A stretch of 40,565 nucleotides of DNA from Pseudomonadota bacterium (GTDB lineage: Bacteria; Myxococcota_A; UBA796; GCA-2862545). The notes beneath the pieces were generated by a model. That model did not search any database. It was not told where the DNA came from and worked only from the letters and a program-made list of their open reading frames with translations. Within the stretch, counting starts at the first letter, position 1. Every line of letters starts with the position of its first letter. Both the position numbers and the translations under genes were made by a program. Location: positions 1 through 40,565 of the forward strand of contig CANJMY010000029.1 in NCBI GenBank assembly GCA_947475315.1, in the 5' to 3' direction. Shown one piece after another: positions 1 to 7,425 of the stretch.

Positions 1-62
1 CGCGCTGGGATCTGGTCATGCTGCCGATCGGCGACGGCTGCACGCTGCTTCGGAAGCGCTGA
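1..62 (+). CDS. C-terminal end of an upstream gene, probably an O-methyltransferase (partial)
   Basis: An open frame enters from the window edge and ends in TGA at 60-62, directly abutting the ATG of the next gene. The visible tail reads RWDLVMLPIGDGCTLLRKR. The pattern of a hydrophobic strand, P-x-G-D-G and a basic end is how class I SAM-dependent O-methyltransferases of the Methyltransf_3/24 type commonly finish. Position next to two glycosyltransferases fits a sugar-modifying methyltransferase in a polysaccharide cluster. Only about 19 residues are visible, so the family call is tentative. Confidence 0.45.
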   Translation, partial: RWDLVMLPIGDGCTLLRKR

Positions 63-1148
63 ATGGCGCTGCTCCTGCTCACCAACCAGCTCCACACCGG
101 CGGCGCCGAGACGTACGTGGTCACCGTGGCGAACTGGCTGACGGCGCAGGGCGACCCGCCGGTGGTGGCGGCCACGCCGGGCGGGCTGATCGAGCGGCTG
201 GACACGCGCGTGCGCTACTTCCCCACCCCGCTCAAGGATCTGCGCGCCTCCATCCCGCTCGCGGCGTGGCGCGTGCGCAAGCTGGTGTCGCGCTTCCGCC
301 CCACAGCCGTGGTCGCCAACTCCATGGTGACGGCGTGGGTGGCGCGGCTGGCGGTGGGTCCGCGCGTCCCGGTGATCGCGGTCGCGCACGGCTGGCCCGC
401 CGACCGCTACCGCTACGTCGCGCGCCCGCTCGCCGTGGCCGATCGGGTGGTGGCGGTGAGCGAGGACGTGCGCCGTCGCCTGATCGACGCCGGACTGCCA
501 GAGCGTAAGGTCGTCGTCGTGCCGAACGGAGTGGATCTGGGGCGCTTCGCCCCGCGCGACGCCGCCACGCTCCGTCGCGCCCGTGAGGCGTGCGGCGCCA
601 CCACGGACGACGTGCTGGCGATCAGCGTCGGCCGCTTCGTCGACCAGAAGGCGCAGCACCACCTGGTGGAGATCGCGCGCCGACTCAAGGACACAGCGCC
701 CAACCTGCGCGTCGCGATCGTCGGCTGGGGCCCGCGCGAGGCTGAGCTTCGCGCGGCGATCGCGGCGGCGGGTGTGGCGGATCGGGTGCGGCTCCTGATC
801 GATCGCAAGGACGTACCCGACCTGCTCATGGCGTCCGACCTGTACGTGTCGACGTCCGACTGGGAGGGCATGCCGCTGTCCACGATCGAGGCGCTCGCCG
901 CGGGCTTGGCCGTCGTCACTACCGCGACCGAGGGCGTCGGCGCGCTGGTCGACGACAGCAACGGCGCGGTCGTCCCCGTGGCGGACGTGTCCGCGATGAC
1001 GGACGCCGTGCGCGCGCTGGTCGACGACGAGGTCAGCCGCCTGGGCAAGGGCTCAGCGAGCCGCGCGCGCGCCGCCGCGTCGTTCTCCTCGGACGTGATG
1101 TGCGCGGGCCTGATGCGTGTCGTCCAGTCGTGTTCGGAGCCTCGATGA
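63..1148 (+). CDS. GT4-family glycosyltransferase
   Basis: This 361-residue protein has the two-Rossmann-domain GT-B layout of family GT4. The N-terminal acceptor domain opens with a strand followed by HTGGAETYV (residues about 11-19), the glycine-rich loop typical of GT4. The C-terminal donor domain carries SVGRFVDQKAQHHLVE, where the beta-strand and Lys bind nucleotide-sugar phosphates, and the E-G-M-P-L-S-T-I-E element near residues 266-275 corresponding to the EX7E motif. It likely transfers a sugar from an activated donor onto a growing surface glycan at the cytoplasmic membrane. Donor and acceptor cannot be read from sequence. The ATG directly follows the upstream TGA, and the next gene overlaps by ATGA, so the three are probably cotranscribed. 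Confidence 0.88.
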   Translation: MALLLLTNQLHTGGAETYVVTVANWLTAQGDPPVVAATPGGLIERLDTRVRYFPTPLKDLRASIPLAAWRVRKLVSRFRPTAVVANSMVTAWVARLAVGPRVPVIAVAHGWPADRYRYVARPLAVADRVVAVSEDVRRRLIDAGLPERKVVVVPNGVDLGRFAPRDAATLRRAREACGATTDDVLAISVGRFVDQKAQHHLVEIARRLKDTAPNLRVAIVGWGPREAELRAAIAAAGVADRVRLLIDRKDVPDLLMASDLYVSTSDWEGMPLSTIEALAAGLAVVTTATEGVGALVDDSNGAVVPVADVSAMTDAVRALVDDEVSRLGKGSASRARAAASFSSDVMCAGLMRVVQSCSEPR

Positions 1149-2239
1149 AGCCGTTGCGGATCGTGCAGGTGGTGCCCTCCTTCGTCGTCGGCGGCGCGGA
1201 GACCTTCGCGCTCGCGCTCGCCGAGGCGCAGCTCGCCGCAGGCCACGACGTGCACCTCGTGTCGATCAAGGATGGCGGGCCGCTCACCTCGCGCTTCAGC
1301 CACGCGCTGGACGGGCGCGTGTGGATGATGGGCAAGCGCTCGCGCTGGGACGCGACCGTCCTCGATCGCCTGCTCAAGACCTTCAAGCGCCTGAAGCCAG
1401 ACGTGGTGAACACCCACCTGTTCACGTCGCTCGCGTGGGCGAGCGTGACCGCGCGCGCCGCGGGCGTGCCCACGGTCGTGCACACGCAGCACGAGGTCCA
1501 TGACGACGACCAGTGGTACTTGCCGCCGATCCGCCAAGCGCTCGCGCGTGGGCTGGACGCCATCGTCGGCTGCTCGGCGGCCACCGTGGAGGACGTGCAC
1601 CGTCGCAAGTACGCGCCGGGGATCCCGGTCGAGCTGATCGAGAACGGCGTACCGCTGGGCGATCGCCCGCGCGCCCCGCTGAATGGAGACCCGCTGGTCG
1701 TCGGCACGGTCGGTCGGTTGGTGCCGATCAAGGGCCAGCGCTTCCTGATCGACGCGGTAGGCCTCCTGCGCGATCGCGCCACCCACGTGCGGCTGGTGAT
1801 CGCCGGCGACGGCGAGTCGATGGGCGAGCTCACCGAGCAGGTGCGGGCGCTAAAGCTGGGCGACCGCGTCACGCTCCTCGGTCGCGTCGACGACGTGCCG
1901 AACCACGTGGCGCGCTTCGACCTGTTCGCGCTGCCCTCGCTATCTGAGGCCATGCCGATGGCGCTCATCGAGGCCGCCGCGGCCGGGCTGCCGCTGCTCG
2001 TCACCACCGGCGGCGGGGGGCCGACCTTGCTGGAGGCGGGCGCCGGCGGCTGGGCGGTCGAGCCCGGCGACGCCGCGGCGCTCGCCGAGAAGATCGAGGC
2101 CTACGCCAAGCTGTCGGTCGCTTCGAGGCGCGTGATGGGCAACGCCAGCCATGCGGTCGCGCACGCCCGCTACGACATCGCGGCGACTGCGGCGCGCTAC
2201 GTCGAGCTGTACGAGCGGCTGGCGCGCCCGCCATCGTGA
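1145..2239 (+). CDS. GT4-family glycosyltransferase (second of tandem pair)
   Basis: This 364-residue protein is a second GT4 enzyme. The start is the ATG at 1145, which overlaps the previous stop as ATGA and places MKPLRIVQVVPSF at the N-terminus. A longer reading from 1100 adds only shadow sequence of the upstream gene. Motifs are VVGGAETFAL in the acceptor domain, VGTVGRLVPIKGQ at the start of the donor domain, and S-E-A-M-P-M-A-L-I-E (EX7E) near residue 268 followed by AAAAGLPLLVTTGGGG. It is only distantly similar to its neighbour, so the pair probably adds two different residues of one glycan. The donor sugar is unknown. Confidence 0.88.
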   Translation: MKPLRIVQVVPSFVVGGAETFALALAEAQLAAGHDVHLVSIKDGGPLTSRFSHALDGRVWMMGKRSRWDATVLDRLLKTFKRLKPDVVNTHLFTSLAWASVTARAAGVPTVVHTQHEVHDDDQWYLPPIRQALARGLDAIVGCSAATVEDVHRRKYAPGIPVELIENGVPLGDRPRAPLNGDPLVVGTVGRLVPIKGQRFLIDAVGLLRDRATHVRLVIAGDGESMGELTEQVRALKLGDRVTLLGRVDDVPNHVARFDLFALPSLSEAMPMALIEAAAAGLPLLVTTGGGGPTLLEAGAGGWAVEPGDAAALAEKIEAYAKLSVASRRVMGNASHAVAHARYDIAATAARYVELYERLARPPS

Positions 2240-2300
2240 CCGGGCGCAGCCGGATCCTTGTCGGGGTGCCTTCACCCGCGGCCTGAATCGTGTGATGGAC

Positions 2301-2322
2301 GCCACGCCACGCCACGCCACGC
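2301..2322 (+). repeat. Short tandem repeat GCCAC x4
   Basis: Four perfect copies of the 5-mer GCCAC lie at 2301-2320, about 20 bases before the ATG at 2343. The array is in the presumed 5' leader of the small acidic protein. Such a simple repeat can change copy number by slippage, but nothing here shows that it does. Confidence 0.6.
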
Positions 2323-2342
2323 GCGCCGTCCGGAGTCGACCC

Positions 2343-2744
2343 ATGAGCTACGATCTGTTCGTCCAGGACCTGCCTCCCGATCTCGACACCGTGGACGACA
2401 TCCCCGAGGACTTCGAGCCCCGGTCGCTCGGCGCGCGCAGCGACCTGATCGCCAAGATCCTGGAGATCCTCCCCACGGCCGACTTCACCGACCCGAGCTG
2501 GGGCGTGGTGAGCGGCGATGGCTACTCGATCGAGATCAGCCTGGGCGAAGCGCAGACCGTGCCCTCCTTCGTGCTGCACCTGCGTGGCGGTGAAGGCGCG
2601 CTGCCCGCGGCCCACCACCTGCTGGACTCGCTCGGCCTGGACGCGCTCGACCCGCAGGCCGAGTCTGGCCTGTTCGAGTTCGACGACGAGGCGATCGCCA
2701 ATTTCAAGGCGTGGCGCAAGTTCCGCGACACGGTCGCCGACTAG
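2343..2744 (+). CDS. Small acidic conserved-type protein of unknown function
   Basis: This is a 133-residue soluble protein starting MSYDLFVQDLPPD at the ATG at 2343; the frame is open further upstream but the extension is Arg-rich and shadow-like. It has no signal peptide or membrane segment and is strongly acidic, with Asp/Glu-rich stretches at both ends (for example TVDDIPEDFEP). A middle alpha/beta portion (SYDLF..., WGVVSGDGYSIEISLG, SFVLHLRGGEGA) looks like a compact folded domain. I do not recognise a functional family. It sits alone about 100 bases after the glycosyltransferase pair and may be read through from them or have its own weak promoter. Confidence 0.7.
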   Translation: MSYDLFVQDLPPDLDTVDDIPEDFEPRSLGARSDLIAKILEILPTADFTDPSWGVVSGDGYSIEISLGEAQTVPSFVLHLRGGEGALPAAHHLLDSLGLDALDPQAESGLFEFDDEAIANFKAWRKFRDTVAD

Positions 2745-2848
2745 CACAGGCCGCGGACGGCGCCGATCGGCCGCGGGCCGGCGGGACCCCACCATCCTCC
2801 CACCGTTCGGCGGGCTGCGCTTCGCCGTGCGCTAGGCCCCGGGGCGAT

Positions 2849-2871
2849 CTCCGCGCGACCTCACCGCGGAG
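2849..2871 (+). other. Short inverted repeat before lipoprotein gene
   Basis: CTCCGCG (2849-2855) and CGCGGAG (2865-2871) are perfect 7-base arms around a 9-base loop, ending 15 bases before the ATG at 2887. There is no T-run, so it is not a convincing intrinsic terminator. It could be a leader hairpin or an operator. Confidence 0.3.
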
Positions 2872-2886
2872 CGCTCTGAGGGTTCC

Positions 2887-3473
2887 ATGCGCAGCCACTT
2901 CCTGCTCTTCCACTCCTGGTCGTCGCGTCCGCGTGCGGCACCGCCGACGACGCCAAGGGCGACACGGACGCGACCGCGGCCGACACCGACGTCGCCGTGG
3001 ACACCACGCCTGGCGAAGACACCGACGCGCCGGGCGGCGGCGACACCGACAGCACGCCCTCTGACGACACGGACGTCGCGGTTCCCGTCGATCCGATCGG
3101 CGAGTGGGCCCTCAGCAACGCCGCGGTCACCAGCTACACCGGCTACCAGACCCAGCCCGGCGTCCTCTCCGACGTTTCGGTGACGTGGAGCGAGCCGTAC
3201 GCGCCCTCGGTGCAGCTCAAGATGAACGCATTCTCCGATCCGTTCATCTGTACCCGCGCGGGCTCCGTCATCACCTGCAACAGCCAGGGCTACCGCTCCC
3301 AGGGCGGCGGCTACTACGTCGACTACACCGCGGGCCTCTCGATGACGCTGGGGCCGCAGGAGGGCACGGCCACGGTCGTGCGCACGGACACGCGCGTGTG
3401 CACCGCCACGAGCGTCAACTGCCCCACCAACTCCGAGTGCAGCACGACCCACGAGTGGGACGCCACCAAGTAG
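2887..3473 (+). CDS. Lipoprotein with frameshift in signal peptide
   Basis: The body is a clear open frame ending at 3473. An Asp/Thr-rich linker is followed by a folded domain of about 120 residues with four Cys near the end (CTATSVNC, CSTTHEW), suggesting disulfides. Reading this frame backwards from the GTG at 2997 gives LLVVASACGTADDAKGD at 2913-2963, a textbook hydrophobic core plus lipobox (A-S-A-C). No start codon exists in that frame. The only good start, the ATG at 2887 giving MRSHFLLF, is in another frame, so a one-base slip between about 2905 and 2916 is needed to join signal peptide and lipobox. Either the gene carries a real frameshift or the assembly has an indel. Without it the product would lack a signal. 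The domain is not recognised. Confidence 0.6.
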
Positions 3474-3534
3474 GCCGACGAGGCCCCTCAAGCCGGGGCG
3501 CGAGGCCCCCCTGCGCCCGCAAGCTGGGCGACGA

Positions 3535-5427
3535 TCACGGGGACCTGTCTCCGCCAAACAGCGCGAGCTCGATCCGGCGAACCAGCTCGATCGCGCCCGG
3601 CGCGGACAGGTGGGCGCCGTCGTACGACGTGAGCTGCCCGACGCCCTCACCCACGCGGGTGAGGCAGCCGTCCGCGTCGCACAGCGCGTCGCGCGCGGAG
3701 ATGAAGACGGCGTCGGTGTCGCCGAGCGCTTGGATCACCCGCGCGTCACCGTCGTCGGCGACGACGCCGACGAGTCGGCGTGCGGGCAAGAGCGGCCTGT
3801 TCAAGCTGCCCCTTGCGTAGGCGATCACCGCGTCCGGAAGCGGCGGCGCCCACCACGGTACCGGCCCCACGACCACCACGCGCCCGACGCCCGCAGCCCG
3901 CAGCGCCACCACCGTCTGCGCGAGCCCTCCTAGATCGTAGCGCCAGGTCGCGTGCAGCACGACGATCTCGGGCCGCAGCGCGCGGAGGGTCTCGAACACC
4001 GCCGCGTTCATGTCCTTGCACTGAGGCTGACTCGCCGGCGCGTAGCCCAAGATCGGCGGACACAAGCTCGACGTGAGCTGGCTGACGCCGAACCCGCGCT
4101 CGCTCGCGAAGGTCTTCACGCCCGGGACGAGCGAGGCCGCGTGCGAGTCTCCCCACACGACGACGCGGCGCGTCTGCGAGCGGTCCACACAGGTCGGCCC
4201 GAACTGCGCCGCGGCCTGGTCTGGCTCCAAGAAGCACTGCGCGGCCTCGCCGCGGTCCTCGTTCGCGGGCACGACCAGGAGCGCGCGCACGTCGGCCGGG
4301 AAGCGAGAGGGGAACCCTCCCGTGAGGATCGCCGCTCCGCCGAGCAGCGCGACCAGCGCCATCGCCATCATCAACCCGGCGGTGCGCGCGACGGTCGGCT
4401 CGCGCGCGAGCGCGGGGCGCTCGATCGAGCGCGTGGTCGCCCAGGCCAGAGCCAAGCTCACCCCCAGCACGTCGACCCGGCCTGGCACCGGGAGCGGCGC
4501 GACCGTGAGCAGCGTCGCGAACACGAACACCGGCCAGTGCCAGAGGTAGAGCGCGTAGCTCAGCTCGCCCAGCCACACGAGCGGTCGGACGGCGAGCGCC
4601 CGGTTCACGATCGCGCCCGGACCGGCGAGCAGGAGCAGGCACGCGCCGACCACCGGCCCCGCCGACGCGCCCGCCGGCGGCAGGACGTCGGTGCCTACGC
4701 CCAGGCCCGCCGCCACGATCAGCGCGAGCCCCACCCAAGCGAACCAACCCGCGAACGGGGTGCGCACCCAACGCTCGCGGGGCGTGCACGCCAAGGCGCC
4801 GCCGAGCGCCAGCTCCCACACCCGCGACCACGGCGCGTAGAAGGCCGCCGTCGGGTCGGTCGACGACAGCCAGACGCAGGCGCCGAATGACGCGACCGCG
4901 ACCACCGGCAGCACCACCCGCAGCGCACGCGCGCCGCCCACGCGCCACGCGGCCCACAGCAGCCAAGGCCACAGCAGGTAGAACTGCTCCTCTACGCCCA
5001 GCGACCACAGGTGCATCAGCGGCTTTCGCGCTGTGGCCGTGTCGAAGTAGCCGGCCTCGCTCCAGAGCAGGAAGTTCGCGCTGAACCCCACGCCCGACAC
5101 CGCGTGCCATCCCAACTCCACGAGCTCCGCGGGCGACAGGAAGAGCAGGCCCGCGACCAGCGTCGCGCCCATCACGACCGCGAGCGCGGGGAACAAGCGC
5201 CGCGCACGACGCATGTAGAAGTCCCGCGCGCTCCACGAGCCGTCGCGCAGCGCGCGCTCGAGGATCCCCGTGATCAAGAAGCCTGACAGCACGAAGAAGA
5301 CGTCCACCCCGACGAAGCCACCGCGCGCCCACTCGGGCGACAGGTGGTAGGCGAGCACCAGCGCGATCGATACGGCGCGCAGGCCGTCGAGGTGCGCGAG
5401 CCGCGTCGGTGCCCCTGGCGCCGTCAT
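3535..5427 (-). CDS. Membrane O-acyltransferase (acyltransferase-3) with C-terminal SGNH domain
   Basis: This 630-residue protein is an OafA/YrhL-type O-acetyltransferase. The chosen start, ATG at 5427, gives MTAPGAPTRLAHLDGLRAVS, where H-L-D-G-L-R-A is the conserved N-terminal motif of the family. The next about 360 residues hold roughly ten membrane helices, including FFVLSGFLITG and the R-R-A-R-R-L-F-P loop. The periplasmic C-terminal domain has the SGNH esterase signature: GDSHAASL (nucleophile Ser) and D-G-A-H-L near the end (Asp/His). Such two-domain proteins acetylate lipopolysaccharide or peptidoglycan sugars using acyl groups carried across the membrane. Its position beside glycosyltransferases and an epimerase supports surface-glycan decoration. 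The ribosome binding site is weak. Confidence 0.88.
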   Translation of the reverse strand: MTAPGAPTRLAHLDGLRAVSIALVLAYHLSPEWARGGFVGVDVFFVLSGFLITGILERALRDGSWSARDFYMRRARRLFPALAVVMGATLVAGLLFLSPAELVELGWHAVSGVGFSANFLLWSEAGYFDTATARKPLMHLWSLGVEEQFYLLWPWLLWAAWRVGGARALRVVLPVVAVASFGACVWLSSTDPTAAFYAPWSRVWELALGGALACTPRERWVRTPFAGWFAWVGLALIVAAGLGVGTDVLPPAGASAGPVVGACLLLLAGPGAIVNRALAVRPLVWLGELSYALYLWHWPVFVFATLLTVAPLPVPGRVDVLGVSLALAWATTRSIERPALAREPTVARTAGLMMAMALVALLGGAAILTGGFPSRFPADVRALLVVPANEDRGEAAQCFLEPDQAAAQFGPTCVDRSQTRRVVVWGDSHAASLVPGVKTFASERGFGVSQLTSSLCPPILGYAPASQPQCKDMNAAVFETLRALRPEIVVLHATWRYDLGGLAQTVVALRAAGVGRVVVVGPVPWWAPPLPDAVIAYARGSLNRPLLPARRLVGVVADDGDARVIQALGDTDAVFISARDALCDADGCLTRVGEGVGQLTSYDGAHLSAPGAIELVRRIELALFGGDRSP

Positions 5428-5455
5428 GCTTGTCGCCGCGATGCGTCGCGTCCCA

Positions 5456-5475
5456 GCGTCCGCGCTCCCGGACGC
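5456..5475 (-). other. Intercistronic hairpin
   Basis: GCGTCCG (5456-5462) and CGGACGC (5469-5475) are perfect 7-base arms around a 6-base loop, located between the epimerase stop and the acyltransferase start on the minus strand. No T-run follows, so a role in mRNA processing or partial attenuation is more likely than full termination. Confidence 0.35.
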
Positions 5476-5495
5476 GCGAGGGCCGACCGCATCGC

Positions 5496-6401
5496 CTAGC
5501 CCTTCCGAAACCAGCGGATCGTCTCGTCGAGCGCGTCCTCGAAGACCTCGCTCGCCGACCAGCCCAAGCCGGCACGCGCGGCGTCGACGTCCGCGCAAGA
5601 CAAGCGCACATCCCCCTCGCGCTCGCCCAGGTGTGTGACGGGCACGTCGCCCACGATCGCCCGCACGCGCGCCGCGAGCGCGTTCACGGTCAGCATGCGG
5701 CCCGTCCCGATGTTGTAGACGCCCGGCTTGCCCTGCAGCCCCGCGACGTTCGCCCGCGCGACGTCCTTCACGCTCACAAAGTCGCGGCCCTGCTCTCCGT
5801 CGCCAAAGATCGTCAGCGACTCGCCGCGTAGCGCGCGCTCCACGAAGCGCGGAATGACCGCCCCATAAGGCCCGCCCGGGTCTTGCCGGGGCCCGAACAC
5901 GTTGAAGTAGCGAAGACCCACGCAGCCCAGGCCCAGCGCCGTGAACGCGGACGCGAACGCCTCGTTGGCCAGCTTGCTGGACGCGTACGGGCTCTCCGGC
6001 GCGACGGGGTCACCCTCGCGCTTGGGCAGGCCCGGCAGCGACCCGTACACCGCGCAGCTGGTCGCAAAGACGAGGCGCTCGACGCCCACCGTCCGCGCCG
6101 CCTGCGCGACCGTCACGAACCCGCCGCCGTTGACCGCGTGGTAGCCGACCGGATCGGCGCACGACTCGGGCACGCTGATGCGCGCCGCGAGGTGGACGAC
6201 GTGGGTCACGTCCCGCATGGCGGCAGCCACCGCGTCCGCGTCGGTGATCGAGCCGACCTGAAGCTCGGCGTGCGTCCCGCCCAGGTTCTCGCGGCGGCCA
6301 GTCGACAGGTCGTCGAGCACGCGCACCCGTGCGCCCTGGGCCTCCAGCGCGGCGACAGTGTGCGAGCCGATGAAGCCAGCGCCGCCAGTGACCAGGATCA
6401 A
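5496..6401 (-). CDS. NAD-dependent nucleotide-sugar epimerase/dehydratase
   Basis: This 301-residue protein is an extended short-chain dehydrogenase of the GalE/WbpP type. It begins MILVTGGAGFIGSH (Rossmann GxxGxxG), followed by DDLSTGRRENL, a classic NAD-ribose-binding element. The catalytic set is a Ser in ATSCAVYG and Y-A-S-S-K (YxxxK), then LRYFNVFGPRQDP, typical of UDP-sugar 4-epimerases. The start is TTG at 6401: an ideal GGAGAGGTGG lies 5-6 bases upstream, and the nearby ATG at 6420 is out of frame. It probably supplies an epimerised UDP-sugar to the glycosyltransferases in this region. The exact substrate is undetermined. Confidence 0.88.
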   Translation of the reverse strand: MILVTGGAGFIGSHTVAALEAQGARVRVLDDLSTGRRENLGGTHAELQVGSITDADAVAAAMRDVTHVVHLAARISVPESCADPVGYHAVNGGGFVTVAQAARTVGVERLVFATSCAVYGSLPGLPKREGDPVAPESPYASSKLANEAFASAFTALGLGCVGLRYFNVFGPRQDPGGPYGAVIPRFVERALRGESLTIFGDGEQGRDFVSVKDVARANVAGLQGKPGVYNIGTGRMLTVNALAARVRAIVGDVPVTHLGEREGDVRLSCADVDAARAGLGWSASEVFEDALDETIRWFRKG

Positions 6402-6462
6402 GGGACCACCTCTCCCTCATGGATACCGTGCCGATGCGCCCATGCGCTAGACCCATCTCGAC

Positions 6463-6500
6463 AACCGCACGGTTGCACGGTCGGTTCCGAAGGGTATAGA
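6463..6500 (+). promoter_or_regulatory. Sigma-70-like promoter with overlapping dyad
   Basis: TTGCAC (6473-6478) and TATAGA (6495-6500), separated by 16 bases, form a good housekeeping-type promoter for the thioredoxin-fold lipoprotein starting at 6528. A small inverted repeat, AACCG-CA-CGGTT (6463-6474), overlaps the -35 hexamer and could be an operator. Confidence 0.5.
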
Positions 6501-6527
6501 ACGCGGCCCTCTCTCTAGGAGATTCTA

Positions 6528-7256
6528 ATGACCCGCATCTTCTCGCTGGCGCTCGGCGCCCTGCTCCTCACCGCCTGCGCGGATCCGGCCATGGAAGCCC
6601 GCGTCAAGACGCTCGAGGAGAAGATCGCCAAGATGGAGGCCGCCCCCGCCGCCGCCCCCGCCGCGCCCGGCGCCAAGGCCGCCCCCACGCCCGAGGATCA
6701 GGCCGCAATCGAGCTCTACCGCAAGGCCAACGAGCAGTTCCGCGCTGGTGACAACGCCGCCGCCAAGCAGACCATCGCCGACCTGCTCGCCAAGTACGGC
6801 AGCACCCGCGTCGCCGAGCCGGCCAAGCGCCTCGCCGACCAGCTCTCCGTCGTCGGCAAGGAGATCACCGAGCTCAAGGTCCAGGACTGGATCCAGGGCA
6901 ACTCCAGCCTGACCACCGGCAAGGCCACCCTGCTGGTCTTCTGGGAAGTCTGGTGCCCGCACTGCAAGGACGAGGTCCCCAAGCTCCAGGCCACCTACGA
7001 CAAGTACAAGGGCCAGGGCCTGAACCTGGTCGGCCTGACCAAGATGACCAAGGGCAAGACGCTTGAGGACGTGAAGGCCTTCATCGCCGAGAAGAGCGTG
7101 AAGTACCCGATCGGCCACGAGGACGGCTCCATGTCCGAGTTCTTCGGCGTCTCCGGCGTCCCCGCCGCGGCCGTCGTCAAGGGCGGCAAGGTCGTGTGGC
7201 GCGGCCACCCGGCCCAGATCACGGACGCGATGATCGCGGGCTGGCTCGGCACCTGA
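6528..7256 (+). CDS. Thioredoxin/TlpA-fold lipoprotein with coiled coil
   Basis: This is a 242-residue exported protein. Residues 1-17 are a lipoprotein signal ending in L-L-T-A-C (Cys17). A short heptad-like coil (METRV-type sequence MEARVKTLEEKIAKMEA) and an Ala/Pro linker follow, then a TPR-like helical pair around residues 65-110. The C-terminal domain is thioredoxin-like: WCPHC (Cys143, Cys146) after a strand, and GVPAAAVV with the cis-Pro. It is likely a membrane-anchored, periplasm-facing thiol-disulfide protein of the TlpA/ResA class. It has a strong AGGAG ribosome binding site, its own promoter and a downstream terminator, so it looks monocistronic. The partner protein is not evident. 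Confidence 0.88.
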   Translation: MTRIFSLALGALLLTACADPAMEARVKTLEEKIAKMEAAPAAAPAAPGAKAAPTPEDQAAIELYRKANEQFRAGDNAAAKQTIADLLAKYGSTRVAEPAKRLADQLSVVGKEITELKVQDWIQGNSSLTTGKATLLVFWEVWCPHCKDEVPKLQATYDKYKGQGLNLVGLTKMTKGKTLEDVKAFIAEKSVKYPIGHEDGSMSEFFGVSGVPAAAVVKGGKVVWRGHPAQITDAMIAGWLGT

Positions 7257-7289
7257 TCCGCGCGGCGCGCTCGCGCCAAGCGGCTCTCC

Positions 7290-7327
7290 CACAACCCTCG
7301 CGCGGCTCCGGCCTCGCGGGGGTTGTG
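7290..7327 (+). terminator. Intrinsic-terminator-like stem-loop after the thioredoxin-fold gene
   Basis: CACAACCCTCGCG (7290-7302) pairs with CGCGGGGGTTGTG (7315-7327) over 13 positions with one T-G wobble and a 12-base loop. It is followed by a modest TGCTTTCT tract. It lies 33 bases after the stop codon, as expected for rho-independent termination. Confidence 0.6.
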
Positions 7328-7425
7328 TGCTTTCTGGGGTCTCGCTCCGAGGCCCTGTGAAGATCGATCTGAATGGCCCGCGGTCAGCCCGCGTCTCATC
7401 GACACTCACCCCAGAGGAGGAGAAG

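Noticed and set aside
2301-2322. GCCAC repeats considered as a CRISPR-like or iteron array
   Set aside because: The unit is only 5 bases with no spacers, and there are just four copies; it is simple sequence.
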